Notes under the pieces: model-generated
What the model saw: the letters and a program-made list of their open reading frames with translations, nothing else
Database searches by the model: none
What the model was told of the DNA's origin: nothing
Source: Agromyces archimandritae
GTDB lineage: Bacteria; Actinomycetota; Actinomycetes; Actinomycetales; Microbacteriaceae
NCBI RefSeq assembly: GCF_018024495.1
Contig: NZ_CP071696.1
Location: 806,001-870,000, forward strand
Direction of reading: 5' to 3'
Length of the DNA: 64,000 nucleotides
Translations under genes and position numbers: made by a program
Part shown: in pieces, positions 8,272-16,592 of the stretch
How positions within the stretch are numbered: position 1 is the first letter of the stretch
How the letters are laid out: the number at the start of each line of letters is the position of its first letter

Positions 8272-10956
8272 CTACTGCAGGGTCGCGCTCAGCTCGTAGG
8301 CGTTGCGCAGGGTTCCCGTCGTGCGACGCGCCTCGACGACGAACTCCCACACGCCGGCCTCGGGGGCCTCGTACGTGCGCGTGTACGGGTCGCAGTCGTA
8401 GCCGTCGTAGTAGTGCTGGTAGCAGGAGATCGTGCCCTGCACCGGCACCTCGGCCGAGAGGCCCTCGGGGTCGAAGGCCCACCAGCGCACCTGGCTGTCG
8501 GCTGCCAGCTCGGGCATCGTCACCGTGAGCGCGCTCGCCCCCTCGGGGACGGCGACCGTGTAGACGGCGACGCCGTTGCGGTCGACGGAGCCGGACGCCT
8601 GCCACGTCCCGCCGGCGGCGAGGACGTCTGCGGCGGTGACCGAGAGCATCACCGAGCCCTCGAGCGCCTTGGTGTTCTTCGCGTCGATGCGGAGCTCGGC
8701 GCTGTGCACGCCGGCGCTGCGGGGCTTGGCGGTGACCTTCACCTCGACCGGCACGCCGAGCGGCAGGTCCACGTGCTTCGGTGCGCGGAACGTGCCGTCG
8801 TCGCCGACGACGTCGAGATGCACCTTGACGGGGCGCTCGGATCCGGTCGTGCGGGTGAGCGTCACCGTGTAGTCGCGCGACTCGCCGGCCGCCTGGCCGC
8901 CGGCATCGGGGGCGCAGCCGTTGAACAGGCCCCGACCCGTGTTCGGCGTGGCGAGCCGGTCCGAGAGCACCGTGCACACGGGTGCGGATGCCGTGATGAC
9001 GTCGACGCCGGCGTCGCCCTTCTCGATGAGCTTCCAGGCGGCGGGCACGTCGATGAGCCCCCGGCCCTGGGCGATGACCGGCACGTCGTCGATGCGGTCG
9101 GCGGTCGACATGAACGCGGTGCGCAGCGTCACCGGGTCGAGGTCGATGCCGCGCTGTTCGGCGGCCGACAGCAGCAGGGCCGCGGCCCCGGTCGCCTGCG
9201 GGGCGGCCATCGAGGTGCCGTTCATCATCGAGTACCCGGCGGGCAGCTCGTACCCGGCATCCGCCACCCAGCTCGACGCGATCCACGCCGGCGTCGACGA
9301 GATCGCCGCGCCCGGCGCCACGATCTCGGGCTTGAAGCCGCCGTCCTCGAGCGGCCCGCGAGACGAGAAGGGGAAGACGTCCATCCGCTTCTTCACCTCG
9401 GCGCCGTAGTCGGCGAGGTAGGTGTCTTTCGACACCGAGGCGCCGACCGAGATGACGCTCGCCGCACCCGAGGGCGCGCCGTGCGTGTTGGTGCCCGAGC
9501 CCGAGTTGCCGGCCGAGATGATGAGCTGCACGCCGGTCTCGGCGATGACCCGGTTGTAGATGAGCTCCTGCGCGCTGGTGCCGGCGTTCAGGGCGGGGCT
9601 GCCGCCGATGGACATGTTGACGACGTCGACGCCGTAGTCGGTGGCGAGGTCGATCATGCCGTCGTTCAGCGCGGCCGACGAGCAGCCGAGCTGGTGGCAG
9701 GCGCGCATCGAGACGATCTGCGCACCCGGCGCCTGGCCGTCCATGTCGCCGCCGAAGAGCGAGTTGCCGGCGATGATGCCGGCGACGTGGGTGCCGTGGG
9801 CGACGGTGATGACGTTCAGGTTGACGGCGCGGATCGTGGCGGTCATGTCCATGGTCTGCACCGTGAACGGCACGGCCTCGCTGATCTCGGTAGCCGGGTC
9901 GTCGACGCCGAAGACGCCGACGGAGCCGTCTTCGGCATACGGCCGGAGCGGGGTCTCGTCGGTGAAGTCGTGGTCGAAGTCGGTGTCGACCCAGACGGTG
10001 CCGTCGCTGTCGCGGCTGAGGACGCCGACCCTGACGTTGCCGAGGCCGGGGATGATCTGCGCTTCGTTCGTGGCGCGCAGGCCGGACTCGGCCGGGCCGG
10101 TCCACTGGTTGCCCGTGACGGGGTCGGTGAACTCGGGGCCGGTGACCGAGGCGTAGGTCGACTGCAGGTGCCAGGTGTCGTCGAAGAGCAGGTCGATGAA
10201 GTTCAGCGGGCTCGTGCCGGTGACCGAGTCGATGAGCTTCGGCTCGCCCGTCGTCGTGGTCTGCAGCGCGGGGTGGGTCGGGTCGACGCCCGAGTCCATG
10301 ACGCCGACGACGATGCCGCGGCCGTCGGCGGTGCGGTTGCGCTGCTTGAACGAGACGGAGCCCGTCTCGTTCGTCGGCATGTAGGCGTTGTCGTCGCGCG
10401 TGCGCTCGCTCGGACCGGCGGCCGGGTCCTGCTTGCCGCCATGGCCGTTGCCCTTGCCCTTGCCCTTGCCGGCGCCGTTGCCGCCGCCGAGGGTCGCGGT
10501 CTGGTCGCCGTCGGGGCGCGTGTCCTCGTAGAGGAGGAGCTCGTCGGCGTCGGCGAGGAGCACGTCGTCGATGGCGACGACGGCATCCACGAGCCCGAAC
10601 GGCACGTTCGCCTTGACGTAGCCGAAGTCGGGCTCGACGCGCGTGGCGGTCGCGCCGAGTTCGCCGATGGATGCCGCGACGGCCTCGGCCGTTCCGGGCT
10701 CGGTCGCGAGCATGAGGGTGACGTAGTCAGGGACGGCGGTCTCGGGGGCGGCGCTGCGCGAGCGGGCCTGGGCGCCGTACTGGGCGATGTACTGCTCGAT
10801 GAGGGCCCGGTCGTGGTCGCCGAGCTTGTCGCCCGGCTCGGCGGCGGCCGCCGGCAGGCTCGCGAAGCCGAGGCCGGCCGCGGTGACGGCGGCGGCCCCC
10901 AGCATCGCGGCGCCGCGCCGCATGGTGCGGCGGGCGCTGGTGGTGGATCGGTGCAA
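8272..10956 (-). CDS. Secreted S8 subtilisin-like serine peptidase
   Basis: An 894-residue exported protease. A twin-Arg/hydrophobic signal peptide ends near the ASLPAAAAEP region (about residue 39). A propeptide-like region follows (about 70-145), then an odd linker rich in Gly and Lys (GAGKGKGKGNGHGG, about 161-174), then the peptidase domain. The triad is Asp221 (VMDSGVD), His387 (VAHGTHVAG) and Ser582 (NGTSMAAP), with the oxyanion Asn in SAGNSGSG near 485. About 250 residues of beta-rich C-terminal domain follow, containing DRNGVAVYTV and WWAFDPEG. The start is a TTG at 10956, supported by GAGAGGGG seven bases upstream. An in-frame ATG at 10923 is the alternative. It probably degrades extracellular protein. 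Confidence 0.88.
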   Translation of the reverse strand: MHRSTTSARRTMRRGAAMLGAAAVTAAGLGFASLPAAAAEPGDKLGDHDRALIEQYIAQYGAQARSRSAAPETAVPDYVTLMLATEPGTAEAVAASIGELGATATRVEPDFGYVKANVPFGLVDAVVAIDDVLLADADELLLYEDTRPDGDQTATLGGGNGAGKGKGKGNGHGGKQDPAAGPSERTRDDNAYMPTNETGSVSFKQRNRTADGRGIVVGVMDSGVDPTHPALQTTTTGEPKLIDSVTGTSPLNFIDLLFDDTWHLQSTYASVTGPEFTDPVTGNQWTGPAESGLRATNEAQIIPGLGNVRVGVLSRDSDGTVWVDTDFDHDFTDETPLRPYAEDGSVGVFGVDDPATEISEAVPFTVQTMDMTATIRAVNLNVITVAHGTHVAGIIAGNSLFGGDMDGQAPGAQIVSMRACHQLGCSSAALNDGMIDLATDYGVDVVNMSIGGSPALNAGTSAQELIYNRVIAETGVQLIISAGNSGSGTNTHGAPSGAASVISVGASVSKDTYLADYGAEVKKRMDVFPFSSRGPLEDGGFKPEIVAPGAAISSTPAWIASSWVADAGYELPAGYSMMNGTSMAAPQATGAAALLLSAAEQRGIDLDPVTLRTAFMSTADRIDDVPVIAQGRGLIDVPAAWKLIEKGDAGVDVITASAPVCTVLSDRLATPNTGRGLFNGCAPDAGGQAAGESRDYTVTLTRTTGSERPVKVHLDVVGDDGTFRAPKHVDLPLGVPVEVKVTAKPRSAGVHSAELRIDAKNTKALEGSVMLSVTAADVLAAGGTWQASGSVDRNGVAVYTVAVPEGASALTVTMPELAADSQVRWWAFDPEGLSAEVPVQGTISCYQHYYDGYDCDPYTRTYEAPEAGVWEFVVEARRTTGTLRNAYELSATLQ

Positions 10957-11049
10957 GGTGGATCCCCTCTCTGGAGTGGTGCGGTGCAGGGCCAGATTGG
11001 CACCGGGGACCGCTCCGGGGATACGGGATCGGCTGGCGGAGTGGCGACG

Positions 11050-11065
11050 TGACGCGATTGCGTCA
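11050..11065. promoter_or_regulatory. TGACGC-GATT-GCGTCA palindrome upstream of subtilase
   Basis: A perfect 6-bp inverted repeat with a 4-nt centre in the 162-base gap between the regulator stop (11119) and the subtilase start (10956). It could be an operator for the upstream TrmB/LuxR-like protein or a weak terminator. The sequence alone does not decide. Confidence 0.4.
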
Positions 11066-11118
11066 GCCGCGCGGCCCGGCCGCGAGCAGGGCCTCGACGG
11101 CGGCCGCTGCCGTGGCGC

Positions 11119-12186
11119 TCAGATCCACTTCAGGCGCGCGGCCTGCCAGCCGAGCTGCAGGCGCGTGCGGACGCCGGCGAGCTCGAGCAGGTGGCCGACG
11201 CGGCGTTGCACGGTGCGCAGGCTCACGCCGAGCTGGGAGGCGATGGCGCCGTCGGTGTAGCCGGCCAGGAGCAGCGAGAGCAGCCGACGGTCTTCGTCGG
11301 AGAGCGGCCCCGGCGAGGGGGTCAGCAGCGCCGTCGGCACCGGCAGGGCGCTCTCCCACACCTTCTCGAACGCCCAGATGAGCGCGCCGACGATGGGCCC
11401 GAACCTCACGTGCACGGCGATGGGCTCGGCGTAGGGCTGCGTGCGGGGCACGAGCAGGGCCTGCCGGTCGTCGATGATGACGAGCTTGAACGGCACCTCG
11501 GCGGCGACCCGCATCTCCTCGCCGAGGGCGGCCCACTGCTCGAGCAGCATGGGGGCGTCGGCGACGTCGGGGTCGAGGAGGGCCCGCTCGTAGACGACCT
11601 GGTAGCGCACGCCGGCGGCGAGGGCTTCGCGCTGGCCGGCGTTCTCCTCGGCGGGCACGGCGATCGCCGGGCCCCCGGCGAGGCTGCGGATGCCCTCGCG
11701 CGCCGAGCGCTGCAGCTGGTGGTAGCGGCCGGCGATGGCCTCGCGCCCGCGGAGCGTCTCGGTCGCGCCGGGCCCGTCGACGGGGATGGCCGGATCGGGC
11801 AGCTCGTGGGCGAGCTTGGCGAGCTGGAGGTGCATGCGGCGCAGTTCGTCGATGCGGTCGACGAGCTGGCGGGTGAGCGCGATGTCCGGCGGCACGGCGC
11901 GCACCGAGCCGTCGTCGGCCGCGGTGTGCACGAGTCCGCCGCCGGCGAGGGCGCCGAGGATGCGGTCGAGTTCGTGCGCGGGCACGTCGACGGCGCGGGC
12001 GAGCTCGCCGGGATGGACCTCGGATCCCATCGACAGCAGCGCGAGGTAGACCCGTTCCTGGCCGGCCTCCATGCCGATCGTCTCGAACACGTCGATCACC
12101 GCCTTTCGGGCGCTGGGGGCCGCGCCCGGGGCCATGATAGCGGGGCCGTGTTTCGGGCGTGGTCGCGCTCCGGCATCCACCGTCAC
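11119..12186 (-). CDS. TrmB-like/LuxR-type transcriptional regulator
   Basis: A 355-residue regulator. The N-terminal winged helix (GMEAGQERVYLALLSMG, about 38-54) resembles TrmB/sugar-responsive helix-turn-helix domains. The C-terminal HTH (LSLLLAGYTDGAIASQLGVS, about 293-312, then LRTVQRRVGHLLEL) is LuxR-like. This TrmB-plus-LuxR layout is typical of an actinobacterial group of uncharacterised regulators. The start at 12186 is a GTG without a clear Shine-Dalgarno. In-frame starts at 12135 (ATG) or 12072 (ATG) are possible, and the conserved region begins near residue 30. It lies upstream of the subtilase on the same strand and may control it. Confidence 0.7.
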   Translation of the reverse strand: MTVDAGARPRPKHGPAIMAPGAAPSARKAVIDVFETIGMEAGQERVYLALLSMGSEVHPGELARAVDVPAHELDRILGALAGGGLVHTAADDGSVRAVPPDIALTRQLVDRIDELRRMHLQLAKLAHELPDPAIPVDGPGATETLRGREAIAGRYHQLQRSAREGIRSLAGGPAIAVPAEENAGQREALAAGVRYQVVYERALLDPDVADAPMLLEQWAALGEEMRVAAEVPFKLVIIDDRQALLVPRTQPYAEPIAVHVRFGPIVGALIWAFEKVWESALPVPTALLTPSPGPLSDEDRRLLSLLLAGYTDGAIASQLGVSLRTVQRRVGHLLELAGVRTRLQLGWQAARLKWI

Positions 12187-12236
12187 ATTATGCGTAGTGC
12201 TTGCATTAGTGTGCGTTGCACAGTATCGTGTGAGAC
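12187..12236. promoter_or_regulatory. Short divergent promoter, TrmB-LuxR / PadR genes
   Basis: Only 50 bases separate the two divergent starts. The stretch is AT-richer than its surroundings and contains TAGTG twice and TTGCA twice in order (TAGTGCTTGCA, then TAGTG with TTGCAC), a repeat pattern suited to an operator. An autoregulating PadR protein is the natural candidate binder. Inference only. Confidence 0.4.
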
Positions 12237-12650
12237 ATGGACGAAGACCTCACGGCAGGACACCTGCAGGAGCTGCGGCGCGGAACCGTCGTGCTCGGCT
12301 GCCTGCTCCGCCTCGCCGACGCCGACTACGGCTACGCCCTGCTCGAATCGCTGGGCGACGCCGGCATCGTCGTCGACGCCAACACCCTCTACCCCCTCCT
12401 CCGCCGGCTCGAGAAGCAGGGCCTGCTCACGAGCGAGTGGAACACCGAAGAGGCCAGGCCGCGCAAGTTTTACCGCACGAGCCCGGCCGGCGCCGACATC
12501 GCCGCCCGCCTCCTCGACGAATGGCGCCGCCTCGACCGCGCGGTCGAAGGCCTCGCCGCCGCGGACGGCGAAGCGCCGGCATCCGCACCCACCCCGACCG
12601 ACCCCGCCGGCGACGCCGGCACCGACTCCGACACCGGGAGCCAGCAATGA
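12237..12650 (+). CDS. PadR-family transcriptional regulator
   Basis: A 137-residue PadR winged-helix protein. The fold is recognisable from LRRGTVVLGCLLRLAD, YGYALLESL, VDANTLYPLLRRLEKQGLL and the wing RKFYRTSPAGADIAARL. The last 30 residues are a disordered Ala/Pro/Asp tail. PadR proteins usually repress a membrane or efflux gene beside them. Here the stop overlaps the start of the next gene by four bases (ATGA at 12647-12650), so the two are translationally coupled. Confidence 0.85.
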   Translation: MDEDLTAGHLQELRRGTVVLGCLLRLADADYGYALLESLGDAGIVVDANTLYPLLRRLEKQGLLTSEWNTEEARPRKFYRTSPAGADIAARLLDEWRRLDRAVEGLAAADGEAPASAPTPTDPAGDAGTDSDTGSQQ

Positions 12651-13627
12651 CCGAACTCACCGACCGCTACATCTTCGCCGCCGCGCGCAACCTGCCCGCG
12701 GCCCAGCGCGAGGAGTTCTCGCGCGAACTCGCCGAACGCATCGGCGACGCGATCGACGCCCGCGTCGACTCCGGCGCATCCGCCCCCGAGGCCGCAGAGC
12801 ACGACGCCCTCGCCGAACTCGGCAACCCCTCGATGCTCGCAGCCGACTACACCGACCGGCCGCTCATGCTCATCGGCCCCGGCCTCTACCTGATCTGGAA
12901 GCGGCTGCTCATCCTCCTCGAGTCGATCGTGCCGCCCATCGTGGCCGCCGCCGTACTCCTCGCCTCCCTCATCGAAGGCCGCGGCTGGGGCTCGATCGGG
13001 CCGGCCATCGGCATCGCCATCACCGTCGGCGTGCACGTCGCGTTCTGGACGACCCTCGTCTTCGCCGCCATCGAACGCACCGACGGCGGGAAGAAGGTCG
13101 ACCTCGGCTGGGCGCCCGATCAACTGCCGCAACTGCCCGACGTCGTCCGGCCGCACCGCCGCAGCGACCTCGTGGCGAGCCTCGTCTACATCGCCCTCAT
13201 GCTCGGGTTCATCGTCTGGCAGCAGTTCGGCGGCCTCGTCATCGAGGCCGAGTGGATGCCGGTGCTCGACCCCGCCCTGTGGTCGTTCTGGCTGCCCGTG
13301 ATCATCGGCCTGCTCGTGGTCGAGGCCGCATTCGCCGTGTGGATCTACCTGCGCGACTGGAGCTGGCCGGCCGCGGTCGCGAACGTCGCGATCGGCGCCG
13401 CCTTCGCCGTGCCCGTGCTCTGGCTCTTCGGCGAGGGCCGGCTGTTCAGCCCCGAGCTCGAGGCGTTCGCCGGCGCGAACATCGACGACGACGGGATGCG
13501 CGCACTCGGCGCCGTCTTCGTCCTCGTCATCGTGGGCGTCGCGGTGTGGGATGCGATCGACGGCATCGTCAAGGCCGCACGCGGCGGCGGCCGCGGCACC
13601 CTCGAGTTCCCGGGCAACCGGAGCTGA
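12647..13627 (+). CDS. Permease-prefix (HAAS-type) membrane protein
   Basis: A 326-residue membrane protein coupled to the PadR gene. The N-terminal 70 residues (LTDRYIFAAARNLPAAQREE, then ELAERIGDAIDARV and EHDALAELGNPSMLAADY) match the alpha-helical signalling domain found behind PadR regulators. About six hydrophobic helices follow (for example LIWKRLLILLESIVPPIVAA and VASLVYIALMLGFIVW). PadR/HAAS pairs are thought to sense or respond to envelope conditions, and the effector is unknown. Confidence 0.75.
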   Translation: MTELTDRYIFAAARNLPAAQREEFSRELAERIGDAIDARVDSGASAPEAAEHDALAELGNPSMLAADYTDRPLMLIGPGLYLIWKRLLILLESIVPPIVAAAVLLASLIEGRGWGSIGPAIGIAITVGVHVAFWTTLVFAAIERTDGGKKVDLGWAPDQLPQLPDVVRPHRRSDLVASLVYIALMLGFIVWQQFGGLVIEAEWMPVLDPALWSFWLPVIIGLLVVEAAFAVWIYLRDWSWPAAVANVAIGAAFAVPVLWLFGEGRLFSPELEAFAGANIDDDGMRALGAVFVLVIVGVAVWDAIDGIVKAARGGGRGTLEFPGNRS

Positions 13628-13681
13628 GGCGGGCCGCCGGGCCGGTCGTTCGGCCGGGCCCGGCGCCCGGCATCCACCGCA

Positions 13682-13718
13682 GACGACGGGGCGGGGCGCA
13701 GCGCCCCGCCCCGTCGTC
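13682..13718. terminator. Perfect 18-bp bidirectional terminator hairpin
   Basis: An exact palindrome with one central unpaired A at 13700: the arm beginning GACGACGGGGCGG runs 13682-13699 and its complement 13701-13718. It separates the convergent membrane-protein and dehydrogenase genes and is among the strongest hairpins in the window. Confidence 0.85.
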
Positions 13719-13728
13719 GCGTGCCGGC

Positions 13729-14520
13729 CTACTTCGGCTGCATGCGGATCGCGCCGTCGAGGCGGATGACCTCGCCGTTCAGCAGCGGGTTCTCGACGAT
13801 GTGACGCACGAGCGCCGCATACTCGGCCGGCGTGCCCATGCGCGAGGGGTGCGGGATCTGCTCCTCGAGCGAGGCCTGCACCTCGGCGGGCATACCCGCC
13901 ATCATCGGCGTCTGCATGATGCCGGGCGCGATCGTCATGACACGGATGAGCAGCTTCGACAGGTCGCGGGCGAGCGGCAACGTCATCGAGGCCACCCCGC
14001 CCTTCGACGCCGAATAGGCCGCCTGCCCGATCTGCCCGTCGAAGGCGGCGACGGATGCCGTGTTCACGATGACCCCGCGCTCGGCGGTCTCGGGCACCCC
14101 CGGAAGCGGCTCGGCGGTGACCGGCGCGTTCCCGGCCATCGCGGCAGCCGCGAGACGGGCCACGTTGAAGGTGCCGATGAGGTTCACCCGGATCGTGCGC
14201 TCGAAGGCGCCGAGGTCGAGCGGCCCCTGCCGGCCCACCGTCCGCCCGGCGGTCGCGATGCCCGCGCAGTTCACGGCCGCCCTGAGCGGCGCCCGCTCCT
14301 GCACCGCGTCGATCGCGGCGCGCACCTCGTCCTCGTTCGTGACATCGGCCGGTGCGAAGCGCACGTTGCCGCCGAGCTCGGCGGCCGTCTGCTCGCCGGG
14401 CGAACCGGGCAGGTCGACGATGACGACCTCCGCCCCCGCCGCCGCGAGCACGGTCGCCGTGCCCCGGCCGAGCCCCGAGGCGCCGCCCGTGACGAGGGCG
14501 CCGGATCCGCTGAGTTCCAT
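13729..14520 (-). CDS. SDR dehydrogenase, 3-hydroxyacyl-CoA dehydrogenase-like
   Basis: A 263-residue classical short-chain dehydrogenase. It shows the NAD-binding TGGASGLG (about 12-19), NCAG in the central strand, NTASVA with the active-site Ser region, and the catalytic Tyr/Lys in YSASKGG. The sequence style ([20 protein letters not shown], and APGIMQTPM) fits type II 3-hydroxyacyl-CoA dehydrogenases. The neighbour at 14592, on the same strand and upstream, is a thiolase, so both probably serve fatty-acid or branched-acyl degradation. A 12-bp hairpin at 14564-14587 lies between them, so they may be separate transcripts. Confidence 0.8.
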   Translation of the reverse strand: MELSGSGALVTGGASGLGRGTATVLAAAGAEVVIVDLPGSPGEQTAAELGGNVRFAPADVTNEDEVRAAIDAVQERAPLRAAVNCAGIATAGRTVGRQGPLDLGAFERTIRVNLIGTFNVARLAAAAMAGNAPVTAEPLPGVPETAERGVIVNTASVAAFDGQIGQAAYSASKGGVASMTLPLARDLSKLLIRVMTIAPGIMQTPMMAGMPAEVQASLEEQIPHPSRMGTPAEYAALVRHIVENPLLNGEVIRLDGAIRMQPK

Positions 14521-14563
14521 ATCGTTCCTTTCGAATCGGGTTCACGGGGTGCTCCCCCGCGCT

Positions 14564-14587
14564 GCGCCGCCGGCCGGCCGGCGGCGC
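14564..14587. terminator. 24-bp perfect GC palindrome after the thiolase
   Basis: GCGCCGCCGGCC followed directly by its complement GGCCGGCGGCGC, five bases after the thiolase stop. It probably terminates or attenuates transcription between the thiolase and the dehydrogenase. Confidence 0.6.
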
Positions 14588-14591
14588 CGGG

Positions 14592-15767
14592 TCAGATGCG
14601 TTCGACGATATACGCGTTCGCCATGCCGCCGCCCTCGCACATCGTCTGCAGGCCGTACCGGCCGCCGGTGGCCTCGAGCTCGTTCACGAGCGTCGTCAGC
14701 AGGCGGGTGCCGCTCGAACCCAGCGCATGCCCGAGGGCGATCGCCCCGCCTCGCGGGTTCAGCTTCGCCGGGTCGGCGCCCGTCTCGGCCAGCCACGCCA
14801 GCGGCACCGAGGCGAACGCCTCGTTCACCTCGAAGACATCGATGTCGTCGATGCCGAGGCCGGCGCGTTCGAGCACCCGCTCGGTCGCCGGGATCACCCC
14901 GGTCAGCATGTACAGCGGGTCGCTGCCCGTCACCGAGAACGCGTGGAACCGGGCGCGCGGGGTGAGCCCCAGCTCCTCGGCCCGCTCAGCGCTCATGATG
15001 AGCGCCGCCGACGCCCCGTCGGTCAGCGGCGAGGAATTGCCCGGGGTGATGTTCCAGCCGATCTCGGGGAAACGCGCGGCCAGCTCATCGGTGCGGAACG
15101 ACGCCGGCAGGCCCGCGAGCTTCTCGACGGTCGTGCCCGCCCGCACGGTCTCGTCGCGCAGGGCATCCACACCCGGCACCGGCACGAGCTCGGCGGCGAA
15201 GCGCCCGTCCTCGGCCGCCGCCGCCGCGAGCTCGTGCGACCGCGCCGCGAACGCGTCGAGGGTCGCACGATCGAAGCCCCACTTCGCGGCGATCAGCTCG
15301 GCCGACACGCCCTGGTTCACGAGCCCCTCGGGGTAACGGGCGCGGATCCGCTCGCCGTACGGGTCGGCGCCGGCCGCGCTGGAACCCAGCGGCACCCGGC
15401 TCATCGACTCCACGCCGCCGGCGATGACCACATCCGCCTGCCCCGACAGCACCGCCTGCGCCGCGAACGCCGCCGCCTGCTGGCTCGAACCGCACTGCCG
15501 GTCGATCGTCGTCGCCGGGGTCGACTCCGGGAAGCCCGCCGCGAGCACCGCATTGCGGGTCGTGTTGTACGACTGCTCGCCGACCTGGCTCACGCAGCCG
15601 CCGTACACGTCGTCGATCAGCGCCGGATCGAGGTCGCTGCGGTTCACGAGCGCGTCGAGGGCGCCGGCGAACAGGTCGACCGGGTGGATGCCCGACAGCC
15701 GCCCCCCGGGCTTGCCGCGCCCCACGGGCGTGCGGACGACATCGACGATGACCGCTTCTCTGCTCAT
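14592..15767 (-). CDS. Thiolase (acetyl-CoA C-acyltransferase)
   Basis: A 391-residue thiolase, the usual family length. The nucleophilic Cys sits in DRQCGSSQQA (about residue 91), the His in GGAIALGHALGSSG, and the second Cys in MCEGGGMA near the C-terminus. The N-terminus (SREAVIVDVVRTPVGRG) is typical and fixes the start at 15767. It would cleave 3-ketoacyl-CoA in beta-oxidation or run the condensing reaction. With the nearby SDR it forms a two-gene acyl-CoA module, but no acyl-CoA ligase or dehydrogenase is present in the window. Confidence 0.88.
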   Translation of the reverse strand: MSREAVIVDVVRTPVGRGKPGGRLSGIHPVDLFAGALDALVNRSDLDPALIDDVYGGCVSQVGEQSYNTTRNAVLAAGFPESTPATTIDRQCGSSQQAAAFAAQAVLSGQADVVIAGGVESMSRVPLGSSAAGADPYGERIRARYPEGLVNQGVSAELIAAKWGFDRATLDAFAARSHELAAAAAEDGRFAAELVPVPGVDALRDETVRAGTTVEKLAGLPASFRTDELAARFPEIGWNITPGNSSPLTDGASAALIMSAERAEELGLTPRARFHAFSVTGSDPLYMLTGVIPATERVLERAGLGIDDIDVFEVNEAFASVPLAWLAETGADPAKLNPRGGAIALGHALGSSGTRLLTTLVNELEATGGRYGLQTMCEGGGMANAYIVERI

Positions 15768-15849
15768 GCGTCCCAGCCTAAGCGGGGCCGCCGGCGCTCG
15801 GCGCGTGGATGCCGGAAGGCGGACGGCGGCGGCACGTCGCGGCATCCGC

Positions 15850-16218
15850 TCAGGGCGCGGCGACCCGGCAGGTCTCGCCGGCGACGGATGCGAGGCCGCG
15901 ATCGTCGGTGATGAGCGTCGCATCCAAGGCCTCGGCGAGCGCCGCGTATGCCGCGTCGTAGGCGGTGAGGCGATGCCGGAGGATCCACATGCGCTCGAGG
16001 AACGGGTCGGCCGGGTGCCGGTCGATCTCGAGCTCGCGGAACCGTTCGAGCGCCTCGCGCGCCTCGTTCGGCGGCACTGCACCGGCCGCCGCGAGCCGTC
16101 TGAGCACCGACGCGACCTCGTAGTCCAGCAGCGCGGGGGCGGCGATCGGTTCCTCGGGCGGGGCGCCGTGCCCGGTCAGCCATTGGACGACCGCCGAACA
16201 GTCGGCGACGACCGTCAT
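15850..16218 (-). CDS. PIN-domain toxin, VapC-like
   Basis: A 122-residue PIN-domain ribonuclease candidate. The acidic metal site is visible as Asp6 (VVADCSAVV), Glu34 (LLDYEVASVL), Asp88 (LTAYDAAYAALAE) and Asp105/106 (LITDDRGLA). VapC toxins cut tRNA or rRNA when freed from their antitoxin. The start codon overlaps the antitoxin stop by four bases, as in most vapBC operons. Confidence 0.88.
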   Translation of the reverse strand: MTVVADCSAVVQWLTGHGAPPEEPIAAPALLDYEVASVLRRLAAAGAVPPNEAREALERFRELEIDRHPADPFLERMWILRHRLTAYDAAYAALAEALDATLITDDRGLASVAGETCRVAAP

Positions 16219-16445
16219 CGGCCGTCCCGTTCGGCGCGCACGGCGTCCGTGATCGCCCGAGGGTCGAGATCCAGTCGGCGTTCGCGGGCGGCGGCGAACA
16301 CCTCGGCGTTGCTCCGATACCGCACGATCCGCTCGAGTTCGCGGGCGACATAGTCGGACAGGCTCATCCGTTCGGCGGCGGCCCGTTCTTTGAGGCGCGC
16401 ATGGACGTCGTCGGGGAGGTTGCGTACTTGCAGCATGCGCGGCAT
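16215..16445 (-). CDS. VapB/FitA-like antitoxin
   Basis: A 76-residue antitoxin. The N-terminus MLQVRNLPDDVHARLKERAA followed by MSLSDYVARELER is a ribbon-helix-helix DNA-binding domain of the FitA/Arc type. The tail (ITDAVRAERDGR) would lie across the toxin active site. It should neutralise the PIN toxin and autorepress the operon. No palindromic operator was obvious in the 60 bases upstream. Confidence 0.85.
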   Translation of the reverse strand: MPRMLQVRNLPDDVHARLKERAAAERMSLSDYVARELERIVRYRSNAEVFAAARERRLDLDPRAITDAVRAERDGR

Positions 16446-16506
16446 GATCCCACGCTACATGCGTTCCACATGTGCCGACATCACAACCTGTGGATAACAC
16501 GGGACT

Positions 16507-16536
16507 GTGGATGCGGCGGCGCGCCGCGGCATCCAC
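16507..16536. repeat. GTGGATGC...GCATCCAC intergenic palindrome
   Basis: 8-bp arms (16507-16514 and 16529-16536) around a GGCGGCGCGCCGC core that can extend the stem. It belongs to the same intergenic hairpin family as the element at 4549-4583 and lies upstream of the antitoxin and downstream of GAPDH. Confidence 0.6.
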
Positions 16537-16546
16537 TCGCCGAACG

Positions 16547-16582
16547 CGAACGGCCCGCCCCGGAACCGGGACGGGCCGTTCG
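16547..16582 (-). terminator. Terminator downstream of GAPDH
   Basis: CGAACGGCCCG (16547-16557) pairs with CGGGCCGTTCG (16572-16582), with an inner CCCGG/CCGGG stem. It begins ten bases after the GAPDH stop codon. Confidence 0.75.
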
Positions 16583-16592
16583 GCGCGGATGC

